Below are positions 32,829 to 44,124 of a DNA stretch of 64,000 nt, one piece after another. The stretch's first letter is position 1, and each line of letters begins with the position of its first letter. Source of the DNA: Perilla frutescens (Eukaryota; Streptophyta; Magnoliopsida; Lamiales; Lamiaceae); assembly GCA_026008535.1 (NCBI GenBank), contig BRKX01000018.1, forward strand, positions 14,640,088 through 14,704,087, in the 5' to 3' direction. The position numbers and the translations under genes are program-made. Below the pieces are notes generated by a model. That model saw only the letters and a list, made by a program, of their open reading frames with translations. It was not told the origin of the DNA and made no database searches.

Positions 32829-33268
32829 TTTTCAGAAATATTAAAATGAACAATGCAGAATATTGTAGCAAGGGTGATTGTGGTGATTCAGGGTTGGAAG
32901 AGTTCTGAGATTGTGGTGCACAATTAGCATTTCGATGCTTATGATGTATTTCATTCCATTTCAATAAATGCATCGGGATGGGTTCTAGTAATATGCATTC
33001 CCCGCTGCTGCTCCTTATGTATTTTCCATTTCGTTTGCCAATCCATCGCATGTTTATTATGTATAGGGGATTAAGAAACGTCGAACAATTAAAATCAACC
33101 AGCGAGATTCTTGAACAAATCGAAAAAAGGCACTCACAAATTTGTGCAAACTGAATAAAATAAATTGTATGTCAAACATCGGTACATGTAACTCACAGAA
33201 GATAGATCACTATCCAGTCTTTAAAATGCATTACAATTAAAGACAATTGTGGACACATTATTTCTCAA
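32829..33268. other. Gap without recognised gene
   Basis: AT-rich sequence between the dead SANT-like copy and the end of the Ulp1-like gene. No motif-bearing frame was seen on either strand. Confidence 0.4.
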
Positions 33269-36030
33269 CTAACCTAATCTGATGCCATAAAGTTTGGCGC
33301 ATAAACTGCGTCTGTAAATGCCGCATCTCTCGCCATCCAGGACCGAGACGTCACGACCGCTTAAGAGGCATTCCAGGTACTTGATCACCATGACACCGTA
33401 GTTAAAGTTGTTGGGCTGCTGCGGAGGGTGACGGACTTGGACTACATCCCACACCGGCTACAACGCGGAGGTTAATCCCTTCCGATCCCAAATGCCGAGT
33501 TGTGCAAGCAACTTCGGGATGTTCCGGCTCATTATCTCGAATGGCTCGAGCATGGGCACCCAGGGATTCCGCACGGACAGGGGATCGTATACCCTGATGA
33601 TCTGACCCTCTAGAATTATCTCATAAGCAACCCAGTGTTCATCGATATTGCCGACTTCATAGACGTTCTTAACAGCTCCCAGTATACCGGCCAAGTTTTT
33701 AGCAAACGCCCGAGGACATATGGCTTCACTTTATCCGACACGGCCTTGAAGTTTTCACTCATCAAGGGCCCCTACAAGCACATGAGTTTATATACTGTAC
33801 CCAGGCCCAGGCATTATAAGAGTTATGCGAAAGTGGAAAATGATGGAGTTTTACCCAACATATCATCTCCAGAGCTGCCCAGTTGTCGGACAGGTGCGAC
33901 GAATCCTTAAGCATGATCAGGATGAGGTTCATCAGGGAATCCACATGCTGCAGAAACAAAGAGTAGAGCGTTAGTTAAATTACATATAGGCGGGATGGCA
34001 AAAAAATATCAACGGATGGACAAGGATGCCAATAAGACTTCAGAGACACGGCGCGGGCTAAATATCATAGACATACGTCATCACGGAGCCATTGTCTGCG
34101 TCCCCAGATTTGCGAGAACCAATCCGCATCCGCTTTGATACCATTGGGCAACAGTATGGTGTTTGGACTGCATATCAACGTAACATGGACAAATTTAGGT
34201 GAGGGAGAGTATCGATAAATATCCGTATATTTTTTGGCGCGTGCAGCATTTACAACTTACATGATTTGGCGCGATGAAATTTTGTACCACCTCTAGAACT
34301 CATTCAGCCGCACGTGGTCCGTCACCATATCGCGGGGATCGTGCTGGGCAGGCACGTCCATTTGTTTGGCACTCATCGTTATGACATGCCCAACGACGTC
34401 CGCGTGGCCCTTCCGAATCTTTTTCCTGCGAACGCCCACCGGATCGGGATCCACACACTGCGACTGAGCAAGGAGTTAACAGAAAAGGGATTACCTTGGT
34501 GATAACATTCACAACATATCGAGACCTCATTAATTAGGAATTACCTCCATGTCAGAATTCTCCCTCTCCGGAGCAACCAACTCACAACATCGGATTCCAG
34601 ATCGGGCCGCGCATCCGCAACGTGTGGAACATCACCAACCTCTTCTTTGGTCACATCAGCAACTGCCCCGCGCGTGCAGGGAGGAATGCCTGCAGACATC
34701 ATTTCCTTAATTGTGCGCTCAAGAGTCGACACCCGTTTCAACAATGTGCGGATGGCTACGCTGGTTTTTTGCATGGAATGTAAAACGAACGTGCAAATCA
34801 CATTAATTCATGCACAGCGGTTGCATCTCATTCTTACGGACTGGAGGAATAGACAAGGTACCCGATCAATGCATGTGCCGGCCGCATGTGCAGAGACCCT
34901 CGGTGACTGTCGCAGGGTCACATCTCTTTTTGATTGCTTTCTCTTCATGTGCAGATTACTTGTGGATTCCTTAGTAGGCACCCTCCGGGGTTTGGGTTGC
35001 GCACCGCCTATACCGGTGTGTGATAGGGGTCTATGAATTATCTCATTAGCACCGAGGGCAACCAACATTGAACGCTCTTTCTCTGAGAGGACAATGTCCA
35101 CCTGTTTCAAACAACACAAGAACACTTATAGATGAGTGCTGGGGTAGACATTATAAAAAACAGAGGCCGCATTCATGTTAAGAGAACAAGGGACTTTTGG
35201 AATTTGCCTTACCGGAGAATCACCGGCAGTGAATATATTATTCACAATATAGAATCGACATGGCTTATCCGCTGCCCACCGCAGCATTCTGGGGATCTCT
35301 TCATCACGATTCGGAACCCTCTGTGCGCATGCACGCGTGACCTCCGGCATAACCTCATACGCCTATATCTAGAGCGCGATGGCGAAGCCATTGGCATCAA
35401 ATGCCAGATTCTTCTCTTCCACAATCAGGTTATCCATTATGTCCCGCGCTCGGTGAGTAGTGCGCACGAGAAACTCATATACCACCTGACCCCAGCCATT
35501 ATAATTGAACTTCGCCAGATCATCCGTCAGATGGAAGTACTTCAAATCAATCTTCTTCCCCTTCCGTGCTCATATGAGGAGAATTTTGTACAGTATGTAA
35601 AGGAGTGCGAGGACAAACGCGTCGCGGGACTCTCCACCAGTAGCAATGCACTCCTGAACAAAACTCTTTTGGATGTCGCAGAAGAGCAGGTCAGTCCTCC
35701 CATGGAAAAAGGTCTGGTGGAATGCGGACTCCGTTGGCGGTTCTACCCAACCTTCCATGCTCAGCCCGGTAATCAAACTGAACTTGCGCGGTCTGAACTC
35801 AACTATGCGATCATTAATTTGGAATGACAGGCGCATGCATTCCAGTGAGCTCCTATCAAGAGTCCGGAGCAGCACGGCGTACAACTACCCCTGAAATTGA
35901 ATATTAGGGATGCGCAGAAAATGACCGAAACAAGAGGCGGTCAGCAGCATCAGGTTTTTCTTTGCCAGATGAGTGCGAATGGTATCCAACCATGATAGGT
36001 GCCCCAGTCCGGATACAAGGGCTCCTGCAA
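33269..36030 (-). pseudogene. DUF1985-Ulp1 protease-type gene, degenerate
   Basis: Read leftward: a DUF1985-like domain from about 36030 (TASCFGHFLRIPNIQFQG, then LLRTLDRSSLECMRLSFQIN and KFSLITGLSMEGW), a following block with RVPNRDEEIPRMLRWAADKP (35340-35260), a coiled-coil stretch (34801-34541, LLKRVSTLERTIKEMM), then the Ulp1-type cysteine-protease domain (about 34170-33269) with WLRDDHVDSLMNLI, DEHWVAYEI and NNFNYGVMVIKYLE. Proteins of this fusion type are carried in numbers by plant Mutator-like elements. The catalytic His and Asp can be seen, but the Cys of the expected DCGVM is Tyr. Lesions include TAG at 35887-35885 in the DUF1985 part (GQL to G-stop-L) and a stop after VRLNEF near 34300. 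Exon boundaries are approximate. Confidence 0.8.
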
Positions 36031-38159
36031 TTTGAGATACCAACCAGGGTGAGATGGATGAGAAATCACGAAACAGATTTGCACCGGGTTACCTAAAACA
36101 GCCTAACAGGATCCCGGTCATCAGGGAACATGTCAATCTGAGTCTCTATCTTTCCCTTCGACCAACAGCACTGACACAGGGCTAAAAACACAACAAATAC
36201 ATCGCATCTATTGTTAACTCCTAAATTCGTAGTTAGGGAAGCATGTCTTAGTTTGCAGGGTTAACGGAGGGTACATATCTGTCATCACTACTGCAGAGCC
36301 TATGAATTCAATCATCACCAGGGGATAAGCAGAAATAGAGCATCCCATGAGGAAGTACGGCAAAACCGAGATATAAGGATGACACCAGTTCAATTGGACA
36401 GCAAAATATAACAAGAAGGGGGGTTCTACAATAGGGGAACTACAACTGCAGAGGTTCACGATTTTGGCAAGATCCCATCTGCCGGCTAGGATTTACTGTA
36501 ACCAAACCTTTACTAGTGTTCACATTACCCAGGCTGGGGATAACTAAGGTCACTTAATTTCATCTATGTCCGATGCACCGGTGAGATTTAAAACAATATA
36601 GATGGAAAATAAAATCAATACAGCAACTGTTAAGACACACAAATTCATATGAAGACCTAAAATTGTACAATCCTTAACAAATTGGCCGCGGACAACAGTG
36701 ATGCATGATGAATTTCAGTTCTAAACCCTAACCCCAATAAAAAATCACGACCAAACAAAAACCCTAACCAAGATTTAACCACATTCAACAGATCAGAACA
36801 TTCACATAGAAAATTGGGGAGAGCCACGTACCACGGTAAGATTTTCTGCATGTCCTCGAACCCATCCCCTGCTTGATGTTGCTGCTCAGTTCGGAAACAA
36901 CGGAAAAATTAAACGAAACAGGGACGAACAAACAACACAATCACTTCGAAATATTACTGAATTTGAACGAATTAACTCACCCAAAAAAGGTCGAAAGTCG
37001 AACACTGGAAGCGAGAAAATTTGACCGGAGAATATAATGGAGCGGGTACGAATTCTGATGGTAAAGTGAAAATTTTCGTCAGGATTGGGTAATTTTTGGG
37101 AGTGGATATAATATATCAAAAAAATCAATTTTTTAATTCTACTATTTCTAACATTAAACAAAAATATTAAATGCGCAGCAGGAAATTTTGATTTATACAA
37201 CATTTTATTTAATTGGGGTTAATTAAGAACCTGCAAAAAATTTCAGAACTTTTTTACCCTAAAATGGAACACCAAACTGGTGATTTCACTAACCTAATAT
37301 CAATATACTAGGAAATCATAATTTCTTTCCAAACAAAATCAAACATACATGGTAATTAGAAATAAATTGCGTTAAATCGAGAAATCAAATAATGCGTAAG
37401 GTTAGTATGATTAAATTCCATAAAAACTCATCTTTCCCAAAATAAATGAATTACAACTGATCAATACTATAATACCTTACACAAAATCGACGAAGAAATA
37501 TAGAACATCCTCAAAACTGTATTTAATTCCTAAACACTTCATTTACGAATATTACAGAATTAAAAATAAAAATAAAAATTCATCGTTGAAGAGATGCTTT
37601 GGTCGAGGACACCAGCTACAGGAAAAATTTATCGCATCTTCAATTAATGCGGATTGATGTGTGGCCCCACCGCCACACAGAAAGTAGATAGACGGCCGTT
37701 TGCAACGCAGTTAACGGCAAACCGAAGCCACTGTAGCGAACCGCTCTGCAACATAGGGGCCGCTGTTAAAAAATGGATAGAACCGCTCTCCACGTGGCGC
37801 ACATCCACCGGCGAATCGCAATGGGTAGGATCTCAGGGTAGAATTTTCCTATAGTAAATACATGATGTGGTCCGTCATCATCACCTGCATCTCGAAATAT
37901 AGACTCAATCATCGAGGTTTTAACTCTAGAAAGCCCATATCTTGGTTCTTAGTCGATAGAAGTAAAAATATTCAATATAATTTTTTTAACAATTTCTATT
38001 GATAGCAATATGTTTAATTTTAGAAAGTAAAAAAATGTTATAAAATTGACAAAAATACAATAACAATATCATTATCAATAAATAATTCAAATATATGATC
38101 AAGATACAAGTTCTTGCGTAGTTTGTTTAGTCCCAAAATTATTTTGACCATATTCTAAT
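36031..38159. other. Upstream flank of DUF1985-Ulp1 gene and AT-rich spacer
   Basis: 36031-37200 may contain 5' exons or the leader of the minus-strand DUF1985-Ulp1 gene, but no supported frame was found. 37640-37860 is a GC-richer patch with repeated GAACCGCTCT words that could be the end of a transposon; no matching inverted partner near 29.2 kb was seen. Confidence 0.35.
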
Positions 38160-39420
38160 GGGGCTAAAAGTAAAATTTAGGTCATCTTCAACAGTCTGCA
38201 CCATAATACAATATTACTATCACTAAAATTCAGTAGATTTTCAATTTCATCCTCAACAGTCTGCATTATAATTCTACACCAAAAGAGAATATTGCAGAAT
38301 ATTCCTTTTATTTCATTTACAATTATTATTTTATAATTGATAACATATAATGATTTATGAAATTTCATTTAATGGATATCTATATTTAAATTCAAATTTT
38401 TATAATAATTATTAAAATATTTTTTTGAACAAATAAATTTGAATTAATATAAAATAAAAATACGATTCATTAATGCATTTCGAAGCGAGAAATGTGTTTC
38501 TACATTTTGGATTTTTCAAAACCAAGCACAAATTTTTTTGAAATTGAGCATTTTCATCGACGATAAATTCAATATCAGGTGGTGGCACGTCCCCTTGCTT
38601 CTTCATTTTTATTTTATTTTATTTTTTTATTTCATGCACTTTTATCTATTTTGATATTTTTATGTAGTTTTATTGTTGGCGAAACTGAGAGAGCGCACTG
38701 CCAGTCGATATGTTGTACAAGAAAGTTTCACCTGTCAAAAATATGAGGAATTTATATAATGGTAAAAGCTAATTGTGATCAATCAAGATAATGGTAAATG
38801 CATGAAATCAGGCAGAAGATAAACTACCGTGTATCTTCAAAACTCGCATGCTGCCAAGCAGCTATATACTTGCTTCAGAACAAGAGCATAATTCACTTAT
38901 GAAAGCATGTTTCCCTTTCATGGAGTTGCTGCTGCATTTCATTTAGCCCAATTGTAAGTTTGTAACATTGTATTTTGACATGAACGAGAAATCTGCAGTA
39001 GAAAATGATAGAAGAGGCGTCAGATAACACATGTTTTTGCATGCAACATCATTTAATATTTGATCTCCAGATAAAATGTTTACAACTAAGATTGTTGGTG
39101 TAATTTTATTTATTTTAGTATTTTTTATTGTTGGTCTAATTTTCATCTAATTTAATTTTATGTATTAATATTGTATTTAATTAAATTTATCATATATAGC
39201 AAATTTTAATATTAATTACAACAAATTATTTAAAATGCAATACAAACAACAAATAACATACACAAAATTCAAAACAAAACACTAAACAAAATATAACATA
39301 AAAAAAAAATAAAAGAAAAATAAAAGATTTTGGCGTCCATGGAGAGAGAAACGGCCTCCTCTCCACTAACTAAAATGGCGCTCCAGATGCAGTCCCCTTG
39401 GAGCACGATTCAACGACATT
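38160..39420. repeat. AT-rich dispersed repeat, copy 1 (with 411-bp extra segment)
   Basis: 38226-38490 and 39091-39240 match copy 2 at 39455-39810 and 39880-40040. Shared words include CTTTTATTTCATTTACAATT and ATGCATTTCGAAGCGAGAAA. Between them, 38680-39090 has no counterpart in copy 2 and is flanked by ATTGTTGG on both sides. The ends carry phrases such as CTTCAACAGTCTGCACCATAA and CTCCAGATGCAGTCCCCTTGGAG, typical of plant DNA-type MITEs. The family was not identified. Confidence 0.65.
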
Positions 39421-39429
39421 TTGGTGTTT

Positions 39430-40160
39430 AGGAAGACGCCCGACATCACTATCACTATCACTAAAATGCAGCAGATTTTCAATTTCATCTTCAACAGTTT
39501 GCACTATAATTCTACACTAAAAGAAAATATTCCAGAATATTCCTTTTATTTCATTTACAATTATTATTTTATAATTGATAACATATAATGATTTATGAAA
39601 TTTCATTTAATGGATATTTATATTTAAATTAAAATTTTCATAAATAATTATGAAAATATTTTTTAAACAAATATATTTGAATTAATATAAAATAAGAACA
39701 CGATTCATTAAAATATTACAAAACAAAAATAAAGTTACATGATAATATATTCTAATTTCTCCGAATTAGAATATTCCTCCCCACAAATGATCAATTAATG
39801 CATTTCGAAGCGAGAAATGTGCTTCTATTAGGGAAATGTGCTTTTTATTTCATATACTTTTATCTATTTTAGTATTTTTATGTAGTTTTATTGTAGGTGT
39901 AATTTTATTTATTTTAGTATTTTTTATTGTTGATCTAATTTTTATCTACTTTAATTTTATGTATCAACGTTTGTATTTAATTAAATTTATCATATATAAT
40001 AAATTTTAATATTAATTACAACACATTATTTAAACTACAATACAAAATAAAATATAACATTAAAAAAAAACAATATGCCGTTGGAGGAGGGACGATATCC
40101 CTCTCTCCAATTCCCTAAAATAGCACTGGAGATGCGCTCCCGTTGGAGATGAAATTGACA
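39430..40160. repeat. AT-rich dispersed repeat, copy 2
   Basis: This is a direct repeat of copy 1 without the 411-bp insert. It ends with CTGGAGATGCGCTCCCGTTGGAG, about 100 bp before the ATG of the gene at 40259. It contains two ATTTTAGTATTTTT lines that are also tandemly similar within the copy. No coding capacity is visible. Confidence 0.65.
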
Positions 40161-40258
40161 GCAAAATGGTGACATATGATTTTCATCCAAAAACTCATTA
40201 CGATTCACGGCATAAAAATGACAAAAAAATAAATGTTGTGATATTTGCAGATCCAAAT

Positions 40259-40588
40259 ATGAGCGGCCCCCAAATCCCCGATCAGAAACCCTCGGCTGAG
40301 CCGCCGAAACTCCCCAGCTACGGCGGAGGAGGCAACTATACCAACCCGAGGGAGACGGTGAATTCGGACGCCGCCACACTCAGAGACCAATGGCGATTCG
40401 CTATTAAACAGTACAGCAGGGGGTACTCTCAAGCCTGGGGCACCGCCATTCTCGCCGGCGTCTCCTTTTTCGCCCTTGGCTGGATTATTAAAGGCGCCAA
40501 TCCACTCCCTTCCTTACAATCTGATAATACTGGTCGAATTAGCTCTTCTCCGTTCGATAAAGATAAACCCGAGCATCAACCTCGCTGA
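40259..40588 (+). CDS. Small single-span membrane protein, 109 aa
   Basis: The chosen start at 40259 begins MSGPQIPDQKPSAEPPKLPS; the frame is open further left to 40166, but that extension lies in AT-rich repeat-like sequence. A proline- and glycine-rich N-terminus leads to ETVNSDAATLRDQWRFAIKQ, one hydrophobic helix (about residues 62-78, AILAGVSFFALGWII) and a short polar tail ending HQPR. There is no cleavable signal peptide. The charge pattern around one helix suits a small mitochondrial or other organelle inner-membrane subunit, but that is inference; I could not name the protein. Codon use and GC content are higher than in the flanks. An intron seems to follow in the 3' UTR (donor near 40598, acceptor near 40969). 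It is the clearest intact host gene in the window. Confidence 0.8.
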   Translation: MSGPQIPDQKPSAEPPKLPSYGGGGNYTNPRETVNSDAATLRDQWRFAIKQYSRGYSQAWGTAILAGVSFFALGWIIKGANPLPSLQSDNTGRISSSPFDKDKPEHQPR

Positions 40589-41160
40589 TACTAATGGGTA
40601 AATTCCTCATCTTCAAATTACTTTTAATTTGATTTTGATTGTTGTAACTGTGATGCCTTTTGAATCCATGTATTGGTTCAGTTTATTGAATTGAATCATG
40701 TTACTGTTCCTGGGAAAGTTTGCATTTTTTCTCTGTATCTAAAAGCTTTGGTTGCAATCATATATCACCAACGCCGCCCCATGTCATATATAAGATTTAG
40801 CAGCATCTAAAAGTTGGTTCCAAATGGATTGAATTATCTCAATAATAATGTAATATCTTGCGATTTTCAATTTCTCACTAGGTATTCCATGCAATCTGTC
40901 TGGATTGTGAGCTGAGGAATTGCATATTGCAAATCTAATCTTTTTCTCCTCCCCTTCTGGGTGGTTGCAGGTGGTTTTTGTCTTGCAAAACTAAGGCTTG
41001 GCGGGAGAAAGAAAGAAAGAAAGAAACAAAAAAAACATAGGTCTTTTAATGATGTTTGTAACTTTAACACTCTCAAATAAGTTGATGGAGATACGGACTG
41101 TTTTCCTTTTTTCTATCTGTAATTAAAGATAATTAAGTTGGATGAAATGAAGACGAATTA
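40589..41160 (+). other. Spliced 3' UTR of the small membrane-protein gene
   Basis: A donor-like GGTAAATTCC follows the stop within about 12 bp, and a pyrimidine-rich acceptor GGTTGCAG ends near 40970. The following sequence has no ORF and could hold the poly(A) site. An intron in a 3' UTR is uncommon and might expose the transcript to nonsense-mediated decay if the junction lies far enough from the stop. Confidence 0.4.
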
Positions 41161-41538
41161 GAGGGATTAAGATGCAGTTCCCTTCTCTCTCTTTCCATTC
41201 TGAACACACATGAAATGTTATCCATTGACCATTTGCATTCACTCGAACACGATCGAAGACAAGAGCATATTTATATGTTGATAAACTTGAAAGTTAATCG
41301 AGCAAGCCAATAAATTTGTTTACGTATCATTTTTATTAGTTTAAGTTTGTCAGATTTTTGGATCCACCAACTAGCTACATTCTTGATTTGTAGTGAAGAT
41401 AATGATTTTCTCTGTTGCTTTAGCCGGAGCAGGAGCAGCATCCAGGTTTCTTGACGGTCGATACGTCGGCATGTCGGGTGATGTTAACTGTTCGTCCCTT
41501 TGGCAGAGTAGCATGGGCGGCGCTGGTGAGAGCCTTCC

Positions 41539-42527
41539 TGATATGATCCCGGTATGATGATCAACACCGAGAGAAAATGTAGCGGAAGACTTTTAGATTG
41601 AAACATGTCAAGCGAATGAAGGGCTTCAATCCGACTCTATGACTAGATGAAATATACGACTAAACACAACTAAATAGAATGGCAAGGGGGTTGTTTAGGT
41701 TTGAATATGAAAGGATATGGATATGGGCGTGTAGTATGATGTTATGTGGTGAAGAAAGGCTGGTGTAGATAGGTTATGACAAGAAAATAGGGAACTTACA
41801 ATATAGGTGCTTAACTCGGCGCGAATAGCACATTTGCTGGAAATCGGCGGAATCAGCTTGGAAACTCGATGAACTTGATGGATAATGATGATATGGACGA
41901 AATATGGTAGATGGATGATGTTGAAGGCGAATGGCGATGATGTTTGGTAGAATGAATTAGAACTTCAACTGCACCCCGGCTTCTAGAGACGAAACACAGC
42001 TACTTCGATCTTCTCCGAATTTGTTTAGCAAGTCTCCCTAGAACTCGATGGAACTAAAAAGAGTTTGAGATAGGACTTTAGATTTGCTAGGTCTAAAGAA
42101 CTTTGATAAATGCTTGATGAACCAAAGGATCGTGAGACAATTGAAAATAAACTTCAAAATATTAATCAACGTTTGAAAAATAAAGTTCACAGCTGATCCC
42201 TTTATATAGGCATAGGGATGGACGAAAATTAATTAAAAAAACTACCTAAACTAGAATTCTAACTAGGAAAGAAGTTTCCATAATTAAAACTCTAGTTACC
42301 TAACTAAAAGGACCTTCTAGAAATTCCCTTAATAAAAAAAATGAAAATTCATAAAATAAATACCAAAAATCAAATAATAAAATCTAACTATGGATAAAAT
42401 AAATCCCAATGGATTTCGGCCTTCTAATTGGCATCTTTGGCTCTTCAAATGGCTGATCCAACACGCCATCTTCATGGATCAACTCTCTTGGGCTTCTTCT
42501 TCAATTATCATAGTTGGGATTTCATCA
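41539..42527 (-). repeat. 3' LTR of the non-autonomous element
   Basis: It matches 44125-45114 along its whole length; GATCCCGGTATGATGATCAA begins both copies. A polypurine tract (minus strand CCAGAGGAGGGGA) lies on the internal side, ending at 42528. Confidence 0.92.
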
Positions 42528-43393
42528 TTCCCCTCCTCTGGAAAAGAATCCGTCCTCGAATTCAAACCTCTGGGATCAAAGATGAACACGAACTGAACAT
42601 CGAACTCCTTTTGCACAAGCTGCATAACACATAACTTCAAAATCTTCCATTTTGTGTCAAATGGTCGCAACCTCAACTCCATAAAATGCCTTAACATAGA
42701 ATATACAAATAAATCAGGTGGCACATCAACTTTCAATGGTACTTTTTCAACAACCTCTAGAATAAAAACATCACAAGAAAATGTTTGACAAAAAATGTTA
42801 GAACTCGGTAGCTCCTCCAGGCTCGTTTGCTCGAGTTCTTTGTCAATCAATGCTCTATTGATGCCAATCTCCTTTTCTTCAAAATACGGCTGTATTTTCT
42901 CTAACTTTTCAATTACAACTTCCTCAACTGCATCATTGACCTCCATTTCTTCTTCCTCGACTTCGGCTAGTTCTTCCTCGGATTTGGCATCAATCGGAGG
43001 CTGCTTTAACTCCTATTCACGGACTGGAGAGATAGGGCATTGTTCGTCACATGTTAGACTTGACGGAACAATGGCCGGCTGAACTGGTGATGCAGGTCGG
43101 TTAGGTGGTACATAGGTACGTAGAAACTCTTCGAATGATTCAGGTTGGCTCCAACGAAACGGATAACTCGTTGTTGAGCGGGTTGTTTGGCGTTGAGCTC
43201 TAGGTGATGGAAACGGTGCTTTTTGGGTGTTGAGACGCTTAAGCTGCTCTATTAACTTGGCTAGTCGATTACTCAGCTCGTCTCTCATTGATTGTGCACT
43301 TTCTTCCATGCTCTCGAGCATTGCATCAAAATGGTACTTTGTGTCCCATGCAAGGAACTGGCTGGATGACTTGGGTGCATCGTACGGATTCAT
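42479..43393 (-). pseudogene. Gag-like or unknown ORF of the non-autonomous element
   Basis: The frame opens at 43393 (MNPYDAPKSSSQFLAWDTKY), with a coiled-coil-like segment (SMEESAQSMRDELSNRLAKL) and a proline-rich part. A stop after VRE at about 43013 interrupts it. It then continues at least through 42946-42479 with acidic sequence (EEEEMEVNDAVEEVVIEKLE), ending in a segment DSFPEEGNDEIP that overlaps the 3' LTR edge. No zinc knuckle, protease or RT is present. The C-terminal phrase resembles the end of gypsy polyproteins. The function of the rest is unknown. Confidence 0.6.
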
Positions 43394-43399
43394 GGTAAC

Positions 43400-43560
43400 T
43401 TGGATGGAGTAAGTTGGTGTATATGGAATGGGTATATTTGGTGCATGGAGTAGGTGTACGGGTGTACGATGTATGGGTGTATGGTCCAGATGGTGTATGG
43501 ATAGTGTATGGTGTACACAGTGGTGTATGGATGGATTTTCGATCCACAGGGAGGGTTATG
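43400..43560. repeat. GTGTATGG-type minisatellite in retroelement leader
   Basis: Units such as GGTGTATGGAT, GGTGTACGGG and GGTGTATGGTC follow each other with irregular period between 43411 and 43540. They lie just upstream of the ORF start on the minus strand, in the transcript leader. Confidence 0.75.
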
Positions 43561-44104
43561 GATGAAAATAAAAGCATGAAAAAGAAAAAGGAAAGATAGA
43601 GAAAGATAAGGATGGAATAAGAATGTATAAGGAAAGAAAAGATATAGATAAGGAAAGAGCCTCAAATAGTATATATTTGGATGTGTTTCACCTAGATGGA
43701 CACAATCTAAATAGTCTAAGTTATCTAATGAGGAAGGAAAGAGCCTAAAATAACCCAAAGAACAAGGAAAAATTGAAAATAACAATGCAGATTTTTTATT
43801 TATTTTTTTTCGGATTTTTTTTTTAAGAACATATTTTTTTATGCTAATCAGCAAGAACTCGACTCCAAAAACAACTATAGCATATGAGGACTATGAAAAC
43901 GAACTGAAAATTGGAAGAAACGAATCTGAACTTCCTTCTTTTTTGAAGATCGGCGATTTTTCTCTTTTTTTGTACTAACCAATTGCTTTTGAGCTTCTCT
44001 CTTTTTTTTTCAACAAATGACTAGACTATTACATCTCAACGACATGTAGGACAATACGAGACATGTAAGATGACACGTCGGATTGAACCACGACCGATAG
44101 GGCA

Positions 44105-44122
44105 GACGTGGCTCTAATACCA
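44105..44122 (-). other. Primer-binding site, initiator tRNA-Met type
   Basis: Read on the minus strand, TGGTATTAGAGCC follows the LTR by two bases. It differs by one base (C to T) from the TGGTATCAGAGCC site complementary to plant initiator tRNA-Met. It fixes the orientation of the element. Confidence 0.75.
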
Positions 44123-44124
44123 AA

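Noticed and set aside
34647..35827. Plus-strand ORFs of 129 and 231 codons.
   Set aside because: They are shadows of the minus-strand DUF1985-Ulp1 gene, whose motifs are recognisable only on the other strand.
12851..36587. The 16-mer ATGCACCGGTGAGATT occurs both at about 12852 and about 36572.
   Set aside because: One shared 16-mer in a 64-kb window is near chance expectation and the flanks do not match.
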